The translations under genes and the position numbers were made by a program. Under the pieces are notes generated by a model. It did no database searches. It saw only the letters and a program-made list of their open reading frames with translations, and was not told the DNA's origin. Shown one piece after another: positions 1-10,479 of a stretch of 64,000 nucleotides of DNA (position 1 is the first letter of the stretch; each line of letters begins with the position of its first letter). This DNA is from Posidonia oceanica (Eukaryota; Streptophyta; Magnoliopsida; Alismatales; Posidoniaceae): the NCBI GenBank assembly GCA_037176725.1, contig JAZBRS010000020.1:87614001-87678000 (forward strand), given 5' to 3'.

Positions 1-1
1 C

Positions 2-1021
2 GAGATCCTCAAGGAAACACATGAGGGAGTCTACGGAGGCCACATCAACTCCCAGTTCATGGCTAAAATGATCATCAGAAGGGGGTATTACTGGCCAACC
101 ATGAAAGTCGACTGCGCAAGTAAAGTCAAGCGATGCAAGAGCTGCCAACTACACGCCAACAAGATCCATGCTCTGGCTTCAGCGCTTCACGCTTTATCAA
201 CACCATGGCCTTTCTCCATGTGAGCCTTCAATGTGGTGAGACCCATCCATCAGGGAAAGGGCAACACTTTCATCCTGACAGCAATGGAATACTTCACCAA
301 ATGAGCAGAAGCAGAGGCGTTCGCAAACATCAAGGCCACAACCCTGTGCCGATTCGTACAATGAAATATCATCACAAGGTTCAGGGTGCCTAAAGCCTTA
401 GTAGCAGACAACGGACCAATCTTCATCTCAGAGGAGTTCAAGCGGTTGTGCCGGAAATTCGGTATCACTCTACACCACTCTTCCCCATATTACCCGCAAG
501 GGAACGGTCAAGTAGAAGCTACTAACAAAACCTTAATCAAAATCATTAAAAAGACGGTAGAAGACGCTAAGGGATTGGATTGGTCAGATAAGCTTGTTAA
601 TGCGTTATGGGCATACCGCACCACCATAAGGACGGCAATGGGTCAAACCCCCTATGCTTTATCCTTTGGTATGGAAGCAGTGGTCCCATACGAGATCCTG
701 ATCCCCTCATTAAGAGTTAAGATTGATAGGAGAGTGTCTGCCGAAGAAAAGAGGCAAGCTTTACTCCTTCATTTGGAACTCCTTGATGAGAAACGGATGG
801 CAGCCGCCGAGCATACGCATGTCTACCAACAAAGGTTAACCAAGGCTTACCAGAAGAAAGTAATCGAACGCAAGTTTAAAATCAGTGATCTAGTGCTTAA
901 AGAAGTGTTGCCCTACATAGTGGTTGCTGTATATCCAGGGAATGCTTATCGACTGTCCCATAACGGAACGGATCTTCCTGACCCTTGGAATGCAATGCAC
1001 CTGAAGAGGTACTACCCTTGA
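2..1021 (+). pseudogene. Element A integrase, C-terminal part of pol (broken)
   Basis: Retroviral-type integrase, which joins element cDNA to the target. Frame 2 reads through the HHCC zinc finger (His about nt 20 and 41, Cys-X2-Cys about 140-150), the catalytic core and the C-terminal domain, ending in LKRYYP and a stop. Three TGA stops interrupt it (221, 302, 362). Each stands where the family has Trp, so TGG to TGA is the simple explanation. The first catalytic Asp, in the motif that reads GIDVIG in element B, is Asn here (AAT, 230-232). The second Asp (VADNG) and the Glu (GQVEA) are present, 35 residues apart. From 386 to 1021 the frame is open for 211 codons. The C-terminal domain after DLVLK is shorter than usual, which suggests a small deletion. 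Not functional. Confidence 0.88.
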
Positions 1022-2469
1022 TCAGCATATCTATATCACTAACGGACCTAGGGCCTAACACCATGCCAGAAAAAGGGAAAGACTCCCAAAGCCAATAGGA
1101 AGAGGAACACCTGGGGAACCCCTGCTTTGCCCTGTCTCCACATACACACCGCACAGGAAGGTAAGGAAAAGTAGGCTCGGAGCGGAGGCTTAGAGTATGA
1201 ACTGCTTGCCTAAGCAACTTAGAAGGCGTCAAGAAAAGACGGCAGCAAAGAAGCTATCCAAGTAAGGAACCAACGAAAAGAGACAGTAAAAGAAACTGTC
1301 CAACTAAAAGAGATCAGCAAAGAGCTTTCCAAAGAGCGGTAAAGGGCATGGCAAAAGCTGTCTATGCATCTAAAAGTATAAACCATAGAAAGACGCATTA
1401 AGGGCTAGAGAAAGGCAAGCAGGAATCAAGGCCTAAGCCAAAACCGAGAGTCCACTAAATCCTGAAACTTCTCCTATCCTATTCTCACTAACGGGCAAGG
1501 AATGAGCAACCCCAGGCGGTCAAGGACTGAAAAGGCCTAGGGAGTAGCAACCCAAATAATGACTGGTGTGTGGACCGAAGTCTTTAAAGGGTGCAGACAT
1601 GACCCAAGGGACACACCCACAAATGTAAGGCCCACTCATCTGGTTGAAACGAACCCTAGGGCTAATGCTTAAAATAGGTACTCATCTTTCCCCATTAGAA
1701 AAAAAAGAGAAAAAACTAAAAAAGAAAAAACCAAAAAAATCATATAACCCCCAAAAAACCAAAAAAATCATATAACCCAAGAAAAACCAAAAGAAAAAAA
1801 AATCATATAACCCCAAAAACCAAAAAAATCATATAACCCGAAAAAACCAAAAAAATCATATAGCCCAAAAAAAAAAAAAAAAAAAACCAAAACATCTAAC
1901 CTACATACAAGTGAAAACTTAGTAAGTAGGAAAATCGGAGTTAATCTGGCCGATGATGCAACCATCGACTCACTAGGATTCGGAGTTAGCGTCCTACTCA
2001 AGCATGTCTCACGGCTTGGGTGTGCTCTCTCAACAAAGACATTACTAGCATAATGATCTTTAGAGCATCCACGGATGACTCATAATCAGCGTCTACTGGG
2101 CTCTGATTTCCATCTCTTTAGCTGAAGCCAGAAATTAACTCCCTCCACCCATTTAAAATAAACATGCATTATGTCCTTTGTTAATTAAGTAACTTAGCCT
2201 AAATCCTTTTAGTTAACTTAGCCAAATCTTTCGTCAAGAGAAGTATGCTCGTTGATTACTAACAAAAGGGTAAGCATGTGCAGCGAGCAAGGCGAAACAA
2301 GAAAGAAACCTTTCATATAAATATTCACAAGTACAGACTTTGCCAAAAGAAAAGTACAGACTCTGACAAAAAGAAAGGTACAAGCTCAATGACCAGACTC
2401 GCCGCTACCCTCACGTCCACTGCTTGGAGGCCTCAGCGCGGGCCGCGCCACAGAAGACGTCGCTCCGCT
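1022..2469 (+). other. Element A 3' region between pol and the antisense gene
   Basis: Non-coding in the sense direction. Parts at 1100-1300 and 1970-2130 match, reversed, element D at about 49080-49440 and 48420-48560, so this is an inherited 3' untranslated region rather than an insertion. An A-rich minisatellite lies in the middle. No convincing ORF on either strand. Confidence 0.7.
1688..1890 (+). repeat. A-rich minisatellite in the 3' region of element A
   Basis: About six imperfect copies of a 23-36 base unit built from an A run with CC (AACCAAAAAAATC) followed by ATATAACCC. The same place in element D (48655-48905, reversed) has a T-rich array with a different core (GGATTTTCTA). The array has therefore been rebuilt in each copy. 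The low-complexity ORF on the opposite strand (1768-2001) is a by-product. Confidence 0.8.
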
Positions 2470-3963
2470 CTAGCTCCTCTCCCGAGACGTCCTCAGTATA
2501 GAACGAACCATCTCAAGATGAGGAGAAGAGCGCACCCTTGAAATTTGCTCAGCTGTCAGAGCCTTGGAATGTCCTGACCCCATAGGAGTTGCAACAACCG
2601 GACCAGGAATGTCAGCATCAGGAACAATCACCGCAACTATCGCCTGAGCCCCCGCCAACTATGCCTCCAACTCCTGTATCCGCTGGCTCCGACCAGCGCT
2701 CAGCTGCAGTAAAGAAGACAGCAGCCCTAGAGTTATAATAATTGAACAAGAAGGCTAGCAGTAGTCAAATGTGCTCAAGTAGAAAAGGAGTTACCTTTCT
2801 TGTGGAGTCCGCCTCAAAACGTGCCCTGACTGTCTCCCTCTCAGATACCGCCACACAAGCCTCTAACTCCTGGATGCGGTTGTCACGCTCCCGCTCCACC
2901 TGACTAAGACGTCCCTGTAACTCCTCAGCACACCCCAAGGCATCGTCCAGCTAGCTCTGAGTAGGACCAGTGGCCGGAGGTGTGTGGATCAGGTCCATCA
3001 TCGCCTGAATCTACACAATAAAGCCATACGAGTTAGAAGACGGATATTTACAGGTACTTAAAGCAGGAAAAGTGCGAAAATACCTCTGAATCGCGAGCCT
3101 GGACCTCCTCATCAAGCACGCCCTCAGCATGGGAAGCGGCTGGACCTATGGTGGCAGTAGGGGCAGGCTCTGCACTTGTTGAAGCACCCTCAGCCTGTAT
3201 TAAAGCAAACACGACAATTAGACAAGCAGAAACAGACACCAACAACTAACAAAGGGAGACTCTACTCACTCGTGCTTGAAGCTCGTCCATCTAAGACAGG
3301 AGCTCGTCCCTCTCCCTCATCAGCTCCGCCACTCTCAAGGAGTGCTCCTCCTGCTGAGTCCTGCACACCTCAGTCATCCCCTCTGAAGCGTCCATCTGCA
3401 CAAACAAGGGAGATGCATAAGCAGGTGAACAAGTAAAAGGTCAGTCAAATAACACAACGCCGGGAGGGATTGCTTACCAGCTCCTCAATATGGCTATGGG
3501 CAATCGCCAACTCGCGACGAAGGTCGCCAACGCTCTCACTGGGACCAATGCCCATCGGAACGTTAGAGTGACCATAAAAGACGTCACGGTGGAAGATGAT
3601 CAGGCAGCTAAACTCAGAATCAAACCAGGTCTTCCACGCCACCTCCGTCCCTATAGAACCACCGGAGAGAGGCTCTATGCCACTCGAGCGCCAGTTCTCA
3701 AGCTGCTCTCCAAACCGCTGAGGAGCATCACTCCAACCTCCCGAAATGGACCCCCGGGAGCAAGCCGCAGGACCTGGTGCCAGAATGACCTGCCGAAGGC
3801 CGAACTGTCGCAAAACACGGCCCACCTGGATGTAGTGACATCGGAAGAGGCTAAAAAGCCAACACTCCCGAAAGAACAAGTGGGAGCCACGTGCCACGGG
3901 CTCCTCATCAGCAAGCACGCCCTCGGCATGGGAAAGTGGCGACTCCCTCAGTTGCCAATGCAA
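2470..3963 (-). pseudogene. Antisense five-exon gene remnant: DUF7745/plant-mobile-domain-like end plus coiled coil
   Basis: On the strand opposite to A's pol, five coding blocks join with canonical GT/AG borders, all in phase 0: exon 1 ~3963-3478, exon 2 3395-3270 (42 codons), exon 3 3194-3084 (37), exon 4 3010-2795 (72), exon 5 2703-2470 (78 with stop). Donors read CTG|GTAAGC, CGA|GTGAGT, GAG|GTATTT, AAG|GTAACT; acceptors end TGCAG, TACAG, TGTAG, TGCAG. Exon 1 contains RVLRQFGLRQ, close to RVMRQFGLRQ in the DUF7745-like ORF of element B. Exons 2, 4 and 5 are Glu/Arg/Leu-rich heptad-like helices (for example VERERDNRIQELEA), probably coiled coil. In-frame TAG codons occur in exons 2, 4 and 5, each explicable as CAG to TAG. 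Exon 1 is truncated at its 5' end near 3930. The block is missing from element D. Function unknown; probably a captured or co-travelling host-like gene. Confidence 0.68.
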
Positions 3964-4795
3964 GAGGCGACTAAAACACCAAGACAGACTTGAGTTGAAG
4001 AGTGAACTCTCGCCTTGAGTTCACGCGCCACCCGCCGCAACTACTGCAAACACCAGACGACACATCAGTTTGGCAAAGGAAGGGTTCACTCCCTCACTCG
4101 GTTCTCTTTGCATGGAACCTCTTTATTTGCCAAATCGAGCTATGGGACAACGGTCCTTTCCAGAGAATGTTGGTCACACTCCAGGACAAAAAACACTTGA
4201 CCACAACAAATTGCATTCATTCATTTTGCACATGTCCATATGGTTTGGGACCAACCGTACCCCGTCGGCCTAACCTAGCATATGGACCATTCATTGCATT
4301 GCGTGTTGACCTTGCATTATCAGAATATGTTTGAATCATCCATCCATGCATTTTCTCATATCGTTGGAAGTGAAGCACGAACGGAGCATTGTTCTTCAAG
4401 AGTGTCAGGAACCCTTTAGGCATATGATTCTCCTAGAGCCAACCCAATTCGTACCTATCCTCTGATCAATTCCAATCTGAGTAAAGTCTCAAACAAGATG
4501 TCACACTCTCCTTTCGATCGTGTTGGAATAATGTCCTATGATTTCCCCCTTAGTGCTTGCCCATTGGAACACACATGGTTGACCTGGTCTTGACCTCGGC
4601 TGCGACACAAGATCTAAAATCGACTTGACCCCTCCATGCCTGAGTCTCCAATCTGACAGCAATTTAGACCCTCTTTTTATCTTTTATTTTGCTACTTCAG
4701 TGACAAATTGATTGAGATAGAGCTCCCCTTTTCAGGAAATGCTCAATAGGACATCGCTCTTGCCTTGGACTCGATCTTGTTCCAAGATCAACTCC
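3964..4795 (+). other. Element A distal 3' untranslated region
   Basis: No ORF of interest. Positions 4040-4440 match element D (47929-48230 and, across the S1 insertion, 42040-42154) in reverse complement, including the stretch around TTCTTCAAGAGTGT. This shows it is an inherited part of the element leading to the polypurine tract. Confidence 0.7.
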
Positions 4796-4808
4796 AAGGA
4801 GGGGCATC
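4796..4808 (+). promoter_or_regulatory. Polypurine tract of element A
   Basis: AAGGAGGGG followed by CATC lies directly before the TG of the 3' LTR. It is the expected plus-strand DNA primer. Elements B (16798-16806) and D (41604-41612) have nearly the same tract on the - strand at the same place. Confidence 0.85.
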
Positions 4809-5159
4809 TGTAGATATCCTATTTTCGCATTTTTGAGAGTTCTTTTGATGATAGAAACCTTGAGGTGCCCCAAATCTCATGCCTAAGTTTGATAGCACAT
4901 CTTCCAGATATTCCTTGACTTCTTTAAGGCATCACAAGACCTTACTTAGACTCAGGTTGTTGGCTATGGCAGAGCTAACTCGCGTGGGCTCATGACAAGT
5001 CCAAGTACCCTAGGTATCCTTCACTTCAACTCGGATTTAAAATTAGATTTGAGCTAACAGAGATGCTTCCTTGATTTCATAGGCTATCTGTAGTTTTTCA
5101 GCCTCCCATCTTGTTTCCTCTGGCAAAAACCTAGGAAAAGAGTTAAAAACGACCTAGGC

Positions 5160-5640
5160 AAGTTAGTAGCCATTTGACATGGCGACTCATGTAGTAGTCG
5201 CATAATGCGGTGACTATGTTTGTTGCCGGTTTCACCGCCGACTACATTAGCAGCTAGCAAAGAAGGCAGCTCAGTCAAAAGCCATCTAAGGGTGCGGCCC
5301 AAGTGGACGTCAACTAGATAGGCGACTGGGCGATTGTGGGCAGCGGTTGTGCCCACTATCCCCACAACTCGCAGACGCCAGCTCATCAGGCGACTGAACG
5401 GTTGTGGAATCGCCTCGGTCTTCCCACGATCTTTGACCGTCAGGCGTCGCTCTATGCGGCGACTAGCGATCGTGCCTCCTTTCGAACCGCTTTTCCATAG
5501 TTATTTCCCACTCCCTCCTCGACCGTTAGGCACCGTCTATTGCGGCGACTAGCAATCGTGGCCTCGTTCTCGGGTCGTCCCACACTTTGACTAAGCGATT
5601 GCTATGCTTAGGCGCCGCTCTAACCGGCGACTGAGACTAA
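5160..5640 (+). repeat. Imperfect GGCGACT-rich repeats in the A LTR
   Basis: Several copies of a diverged segment of roughly 90-110 bases carry GGCGACTAGCGATCGTG-like cores (about 5170, 5320, 5390, 5455, 5540, 5625), often with the inverse AGTCGC or GTCGC nearby. The word GGCGACT is also the start of the tRNA-Arg primer-binding site used by elements B and E. Confidence 0.6.
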
Positions 5641-5694
5641 CTACCATTTTTCTAGAATTTTCTGAACTCCAACCACCCCTACACCCTTAGAGCC

Positions 5695-5703
5695 TATAAA
5701 TAG
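5695..5703 (+). promoter_or_regulatory. Probable TATA box of the A LTR
   Basis: TATAAATAG in a context (CTATAAATAGACCCC) kept in element D's 5' LTR as the reverse complement at 61092-61100 and, mutated, in its 3' LTR near 40500. Conservation among copies supports a Pol II core promoter. Confidence 0.65.
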
Positions 5704-6339
5704 ACCCCCTAGGTCGGTGGTTTGAGGGTCGGAACTTTGGAGTGAGAAATTCCCCCTAGAGAGGAACTTCCAGAAGAGACAGAGCCTTGTCAGTTGTGAG
5801 CCACACTCAGAGAGTTAGTCTTTCCAATCCAGAAACACTACCTCCTCTCCCTAATAGGCAACTAACCTGAGCTTCTACCTCCAACCTGGGAATCCCCAGC
5901 TACGCTGGGGCTCTGACCGTGCTTCCTTCCAACCTCATTGCACAAAGCATAAGGGTGAATGGGAGTATCTTCTTCCAATTTAGTTTCTTACTACATTTCT
6001 TTACATTCCTTAGCATAAGATCATATCATATGCATACGGGAACAACCCCCAGTCAGTATTTATTTTCTTTCAATCATGACACTCCATTCACCTCTGTTAC
6101 TGATACTACACCGAAGCTAATCTATGTCATTTTGTTTTGAAGGAAAGGAAGGAACTCACATAGCACGAGGAAGCTGCTAGACGACACCCTACCGTCGATC
6201 TAGTGGTCTGAGGACCTGCATCATCATAATCTCCTCCAGGTGTCTTGTCTGCCTAGAGACGAGTGGCGATCACAACAACGGCTGTCGACGTCGTGGAAGC
6301 GCTAACATCTCCTTAAACACACCTCCCCCGAATTCCACA

Positions 6340-6344
6340 TCTAC
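6340..6344 (+). repeat. Right target-site duplication of element A (one side only)
   Basis: TCTAC follows the LTR end and precedes C pol sequence. The matching left copy would lie upstream of this window. Confidence 0.5.
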
Positions 6345-7290
6345 AAGCACCAGATTGTCTGCACAAGCCTGGGAAGAATTCATTGCATTCCTCATAGAAT
6401 ACGCAGACATTTTCGCTTGGAGCTATGATGACATGGTCGGACTAGATGTTGAGATAGTGGTACACATGCTACCATTGAATCCAGATGTGAAGCCGGCCAA
6501 GCAAAAGCTTAGAAGGTGGAGATCATAGTGGCTGTTGATGATCAAGGAGAAAATTATGAAGCAGCGCAATGTCAGCTTCCTCAAGGTCGTCCTATACCCA
6601 GAATGGCTTGCAAACGTCGTGCCTGTGCCCATGAAGGATAGAAAGGTCCGCATGTGCATCGACTATAGGGATCTGAATAAAGCCAATCCCAAGGACGACT
6701 TCCCTCTGCCACACATAGATGTCCTGGTAGACAATACAGCAGGCCACAAGATGTTATCTGTCAGGGATGGCTTTTCAAGCTACAATCAAATTAGAATGGC
6801 AAAAGAAGAAATGGAGAAGACATCTTTTATCACCCCTTGGGGAGTCTTCCACTACAGAGTGATGCCATTCGGACTGAAGAATGCAAGGGCAACTTATCAA
6901 AGAGCCATGACTGCTCTGTTCCATGACTTAATGCACCAAGAGGTCGAAGTCTATGTGGATGACATGATTGCCAAATCCCAAGGGTCCAAGGATCACCTCG
7001 CCTGCCTGAAGAAGCTATTCGACCGCCTCAGGCGCTACAAGCTTAGGCTCAATCCCAACAAATGCGTCTTCGACGTGTCATCTAGAAAACTCCTGGGATA
7101 CATTGTCAGTTAGAGGGGAATTGAGGTGGACCCTAGCAAAGCTAGAGCCATTGTGGAAATGCCACCCCCACCACTGAAAAGGAGGTCCGAGGTCTGTTGG
7201 GACGACTGCAGTACATCAGTCTATTCATTGCGTAGCTCACCCCAATCTGCAAGTCGATCTTCAAGCTCTTGAAGAAGAATGCACAGCTCC
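6345..7290 (+). pseudogene. Element C reverse transcriptase
   Basis: Copies element RNA into DNA. In frame 3, then open from 6535 to 7113 in frame 1, one sees the pre-RT block (FIAFLIEYADIFAWSYDDM), VCIDYRDLNKA-like fingers, DFPLPHIDVLVDNTAG, the palm FSSYNQIRM and the active site YVDD at 6952-6963, then LGYIVS. Stops: TAG in RRWRS*WLL (6526-6528), TAG at 7113 where B has Gln, and TAG near 7231 in LFIA*LTPICK. A frame change occurs around 7165-7185 in a run of C. Several of these fit C-to-T change. The catalytic motif itself is intact. Confidence 0.9.
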
Positions 7291-7770
7291 ATTGGAGCGA
7301 CGAATGTCAGGTTGCATTCGATAAGATCAAGCAGCTGCTCATCAAGCCTCCATTTCTGATTCCTCCCACGCTAGGGAGACCCCTGCTGCTGTATCTTTCT
7401 ACCACGCAGCACTCTATGGGTGCAGTCCTAGGCTAGCACGATGAATCAGGTCGCAGAGAATGGGCCATTTACTACCTGAGCAAGAAGTTTAATGACTGTG
7501 AAGCCAGGTACAGCATGATAGAAAAGGTCTACCTTTCCCTCATCTGGGCTGCCCAAAAGCTGAGGCACTACATGATGGCTTATCTTGTCCTGCTTTTGTG
7601 TCGGCACGACCCGATGAAATATCTCATCCAAAAGCCAGCTCTGGTAGGCCGATGCGTCAAGTGGCATGCTATCCCAGTACGACATCACCTTCGTCACCCA
7701 GAAGTCGATGAAGGGACATGCTATAGCAGATCATTTGATCAACCTACCTTTGCCTAATTACCAGCCTCTG
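7290..7770 (+). pseudogene. Element C RT-linked (Gypsy) RNase H
   Basis: Follows RT directly (LHWSDECQVAFDKIK), then LLLYLSTTQHSMGAVLG, AIYYLSKKFNDCEARYSMIEK, WAAQKLRHYMM and the tether region LLCRHDPMKYL. The first catalytic Asp expected in active Gypsy RNase H is replaced (LYLSTT). Such degeneration is typical of Tat elements, which carry a second RNase H. Internal TAG stops occur near 7434 and 7770, plus a frame change near 7670. Confidence 0.82.
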
Positions 7771-7789
7771 TAGACGCAGTTTCCTGACG

Positions 7790-8320
7790 AAGATATCTTA
7801 TTCGCCATGCAAGATTCCGAGCAGAAGGATCCCGAAGATGAGCTACAATGGCATATGTACTTCGATGGCGCAGTCAACAGAAGAGGCAGAGGCAGAGGCA
7901 TCGGTGTGGTTCTAGCAACGCTGCAGGGACAGCTGATCCCATTCGCTAGGAAGATGACCTTCCCCTGCACCAACAATGAGGCAGAGTAAGAAGCCTGTAT
8001 CTTGGGACTCCAAGTCGCACTTGAGCACGGCGTAAAGAAATTGCATGTGCACGTAGACGCCATGTCGGTCATCTCCCAAGTTAATGGCAATTGGAAGACA
8101 AAGGACTCGAAGATGGTGCCTTACCATGAATACCTGTTGAAGCTTATCGAAGGATTCAAAGAAACCCGCTTCACCTTCATGAATAAGGCCAAGAACGCAT
8201 ATGCAAACGCGTTGGCAACCCTAGCATCCTGGCTTTCCTTACCAGAGGACCATGCAGTAGATGTATCAGTTACTCATGTAGAACAGCCTACACATTGCAT
8301 GAGCATCGAAGAAGCAGATT
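7790..8320 (+). pseudogene. Element C archaeal-type RNase H (aRNH)
   Basis: A second RNase H, the hallmark of the Tat lineage, which probably takes over RNA removal during reverse transcription. Acidic motifs visible: YFDGA (7859-7873), NNEAE (about 7972-7987) and VDAMSV (about 8055). A TAA stop follows NNEAE, where B has Tyr. The domain ends ALATLASWL, after which comes a linker of the type PWYHDIKAFLESG. Most of the domain is open (8002-8607, 201 codons). Confidence 0.85.
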
Positions 8321-9344
8321 CAGTAGAGGAACTACCATGGTACCATGATATCAAGGCCTTCCTAGAATCCGGCAGCCTCCTGCCCAGTACATCCGCAGTA
8401 GACAAGAAGACCATGGCATGTCTGGCATCCAAATTTGTCTTAGGAGAAGGACACCTCTATAGAAGGTCCTACAACCAAATGCTCCTACGCTGCGTGCACA
8501 AGAAGGAAGCAGATACACTGATGCTTCTGGTTCATGCAGGATCATGTGGCCCGCATATGAGCGGAGTGCTCCTCGCCAAGAAGATCATGTTGCAAGGCTA
8601 CTTCTAATCAACCATGGAGGCAAATTGCTGTCAGTTTGTGCGCAAATGCCATAGCTGCCAGATCCATGGGAACTTTATACATGCACCTCTACAGCACTTG
8701 CACAGCATGCCAGCACCCTGCCCTTCTCAACCTGGGGAATAGACATCATTGGAGCGGTACATCCTGTAGCCTCCAACGGCCACCGCTATATCCTTGTAGT
8801 GATTGATTACTTCACCAAATGAGTGGAAGCGTCCTCGTATAAAACAGTCACTGCCAGAGCAATAGAGAAGTTCATCAGGAACAACATCATTGCTAGATAT
8901 GGGGTCCCGCATGCTATCATCTCTGATAATGGCGCCAACGTCATTGCCAAGAGGCTTGAGGAATATCTGCACAGCTACAAAGTCAAGCACCACAGATCCT
9001 CGCCAAACCAGCCACAAATGAAAGGGGCAGTTGAGTCAGCCAACAAGAATCTAGTGAAGATCTTGAAGAAGATGGTAGAAACTCACAAAGACTGGCATGA
9101 CAAACTTCTGTATGCGCTTTGGGCCTACAGAACATCAATCCGGACCTCAACAAAGGCAACCCCTTATTCACTTACCTATGGCATGGAGGCTGTCCTACCC
9201 ATTGAAGTAGAGATCCCCTCGCTCTGGATCCTGTGAGAAGAAGAGCTGGAAGAAGTAGAGTGGGTCGAAGACCGCTGCATACAGTTGAACCGGATTGAAG
9301 AGCACAGGTTGCAGGCCCTGCATCACGCTCAGTGCTATCAAAAG
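8321..9344 (+). pseudogene. Element C integrase, 3'-truncated
   Basis: HHCC zinc finger (HAGSCGPH ... RKCHSC, about 8533-8660) and catalytic core with all three acidic residues: WGIDIIG (about 8738), ISDNGA (about 8920) and AVESANK (about 9030). Stops: TAA after LQGYF (8606-8608, where Trp is expected), TGA at 8820 in YFTK*VEA (Trp expected) and TGA near 9234. There is a frame change near 8720. The C-terminal domain is cut off: after HHAQCYQK the reading frame runs into LTR-like DNA, so the chromodomain-free tail seen in element B (to LKQYYQ) is missing. Confidence 0.85.
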
Positions 9345-9352
9345 TGGAATTG

Positions 9353-9748
9353 GCCCAGGAAGATCGCTCCTCGGGCGCATGGGGGTGCCTAATACCTTCC
9401 CCATGTGTAACAAGAGTCCTTACCCTTTTCTCTAGACCACAGTGACTTCGTGTCGCATCCTTTTGAGTTGGATTTCATGTTTCTTTGCATTGCATTGCAT
9501 GTTTTCCTTCCGTTTTCCTTATTCGGTTTTCCTCGTCTTCCCGTATTTAATAGACTAGGTTGCGACTCCCTTCATTTTATCTTTTCCCTTGTTTTCATGC
9601 CATTTTTCCTTTATTCTGGTGTTTTCCCGACTTGAGCATCCACCCTCGCATTCACCCGTTCCATGATCCCTTCGAACCGACAATCGGGCGCATGCAAGCT
9701 CTTGGCAGTGATTGGCCCCTAAGGTCGCTGGGACACCTGAGGACGGTC
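9353..9748 (+). mobile_element. LTR 3'-end fragment fused to element C pol
   Basis: Collinear with 10121-10471: CCTAGAAAGATCG-like start, GGGGGTGCCTAA-type motif (9381), TTTAATAGACTAGGTTGCGACTCC-like box (9545-9575) and an end GACGGTCA. It joins integrase coding sequence without PPT or U3, so an internal deletion or unequal recombination removed what lay between. Confidence 0.65.
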
Positions 9749-9984
9749 ACAGTGTGTTGTTGCTGTTCCAAGAGGCGACAAACGCCTCACCTCTTATACC
9801 AGCGATGTGTGCTGTCGCCGTGCTACGAGGCGACACAGGCCAGGGGCCAGATAGAGGACAGAGCCCCCCCTATTTGCTGCCTTGTGTTTCCTTTACTTAA
9901 CTTGCTTGGCTCTGATTTTGCTTCCTTGGCTTATTTATCATTACATCATGGCATTGCAACTTTAATCATCCATTTTTGGCATGT
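9749..9984. other. Unassigned spacer between two LTR ends
   Basis: Contains several GAGGCGAC words and no ORF I can assign. The start of element E's 5' LTR may be in here, but no clear TG start or duplication is visible. Confidence 0.4.
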
Positions 9985-10471
9985 TTTCACTAAGCATAGT
10001 ATGATTTTTAAAATGGCATTTAAGCATATTAAGGCATTCATCATAGCATAGTATTATTGCCCCTCAGGCGTACAGTTAATGGCAAGCATTGCCGACATTC
10101 CCACATATGCGAACGAAAAGCCTAGAAAGATCGATTCCAGGCGTATGGGGGTGCCTAACACCTTCTCCATGTGTAGTAGGAATCTTTACCCTTTCTCTGG
10201 CCTACAATGACCATTATGGCCTTACCATTGGCACGAGTCATATTTTTGCATAACATTGTATGCATATTTTTTCACGCCTTCTTCGGTTTTCCTCGTCTTC
10301 TAATTTAATAGACTAGGTGGAGACTTTGTTTTTCTTTACCTTTTGTTTTCCTCACCTTTTTTCGGTGTTTTCGAGTCGAGCATCCTTCTTCAGATTCACC
10401 ATTAGCAATGACCTCTTATCAGTCGGTGTGCGCGAGCTTTGGCAGCGTGTGCCACGTCGTCGAGACGGTCA
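9985..10471 (+). mobile_element. Element E 5' LTR, 3' portion
   Basis: Homologous to the R/U5-like ends of the B, S1 and S2 LTRs: GGCATTCAT words, CCTAGAAAGATCGATTC, GGGGGTGCCTAACACCTTC (10147-10165), ATTTAATAGACTAGGTGGAGACT, GCGAGCTTTGGCA. The LTR probably ends at GGTCA (10471), 8 bases before the PBS; the other copy (9741-9748) has the same GACGGTCA. The 5' end is missing or unrecognised. Confidence 0.6.
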
Positions 10472-10479
10472 TAGGAAAG

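Larger units (their letters stand above)
1..6339 (+). mobile_element. Element A: 3' part of a Tat-lineage Ty3/Gypsy retrotransposon
   Basis: The window opens inside the integrase of a + strand element. After the pol stop come about 3.8 kb of 3' region, a polypurine tract and a 3' LTR. The element lies inside the pol of element C: directly after the LTR end and the 5-base TCTAC, C coding sequence resumes. The 5' half of A is off the window, so the left target duplication cannot be seen. The 3' region (1970-2130, 4040-4440 and the PPT/LTR junction) is clearly homologous, in reverse complement, to element D (48420-48560, 47929-48230, 42050-42150). A and D are therefore two copies of one family. 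Confidence 0.9.
4809..6339 (+). mobile_element. 3' LTR of element A
   Basis: Starts TGTAGATATCC right after the polypurine tract and ends AATTCCACA, where C coding sequence begins after TCTAC. Length is about 1.53 kb against about 1.73 kb in element D. The end region (6130-6339) is collinear with the reverse complement of 39867-40080. It holds a TATA box and a GGCGACT-rich repeat zone. Positions 4811-5160 have no further feature I can name. Confidence 0.88.
6340..9352 (+). mobile_element. Element C: Tat-lineage pol fragment hosting element A
   Basis: A continuous but mutated pol (RT, RNase H, aRNase H, integrase) begins at the junction with the A LTR in the region just upstream of RT (EEFIAFLIEYADIFAWSYDDMVGLD-type sequence, also in B at about 26400). 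It ends at about 9344, inside the integrase C-terminal domain, where LTR-like sequence starts. The protein is close to that of element B. The 5' part of C should lie upstream of element A, outside the window. Confidence 0.9.

Noticed and set aside
221..364. TGA read-through or recoding in integrase A
   Set aside because: Three TGA codons all at Trp positions, together with loss of a catalytic residue, are better explained by mutation.
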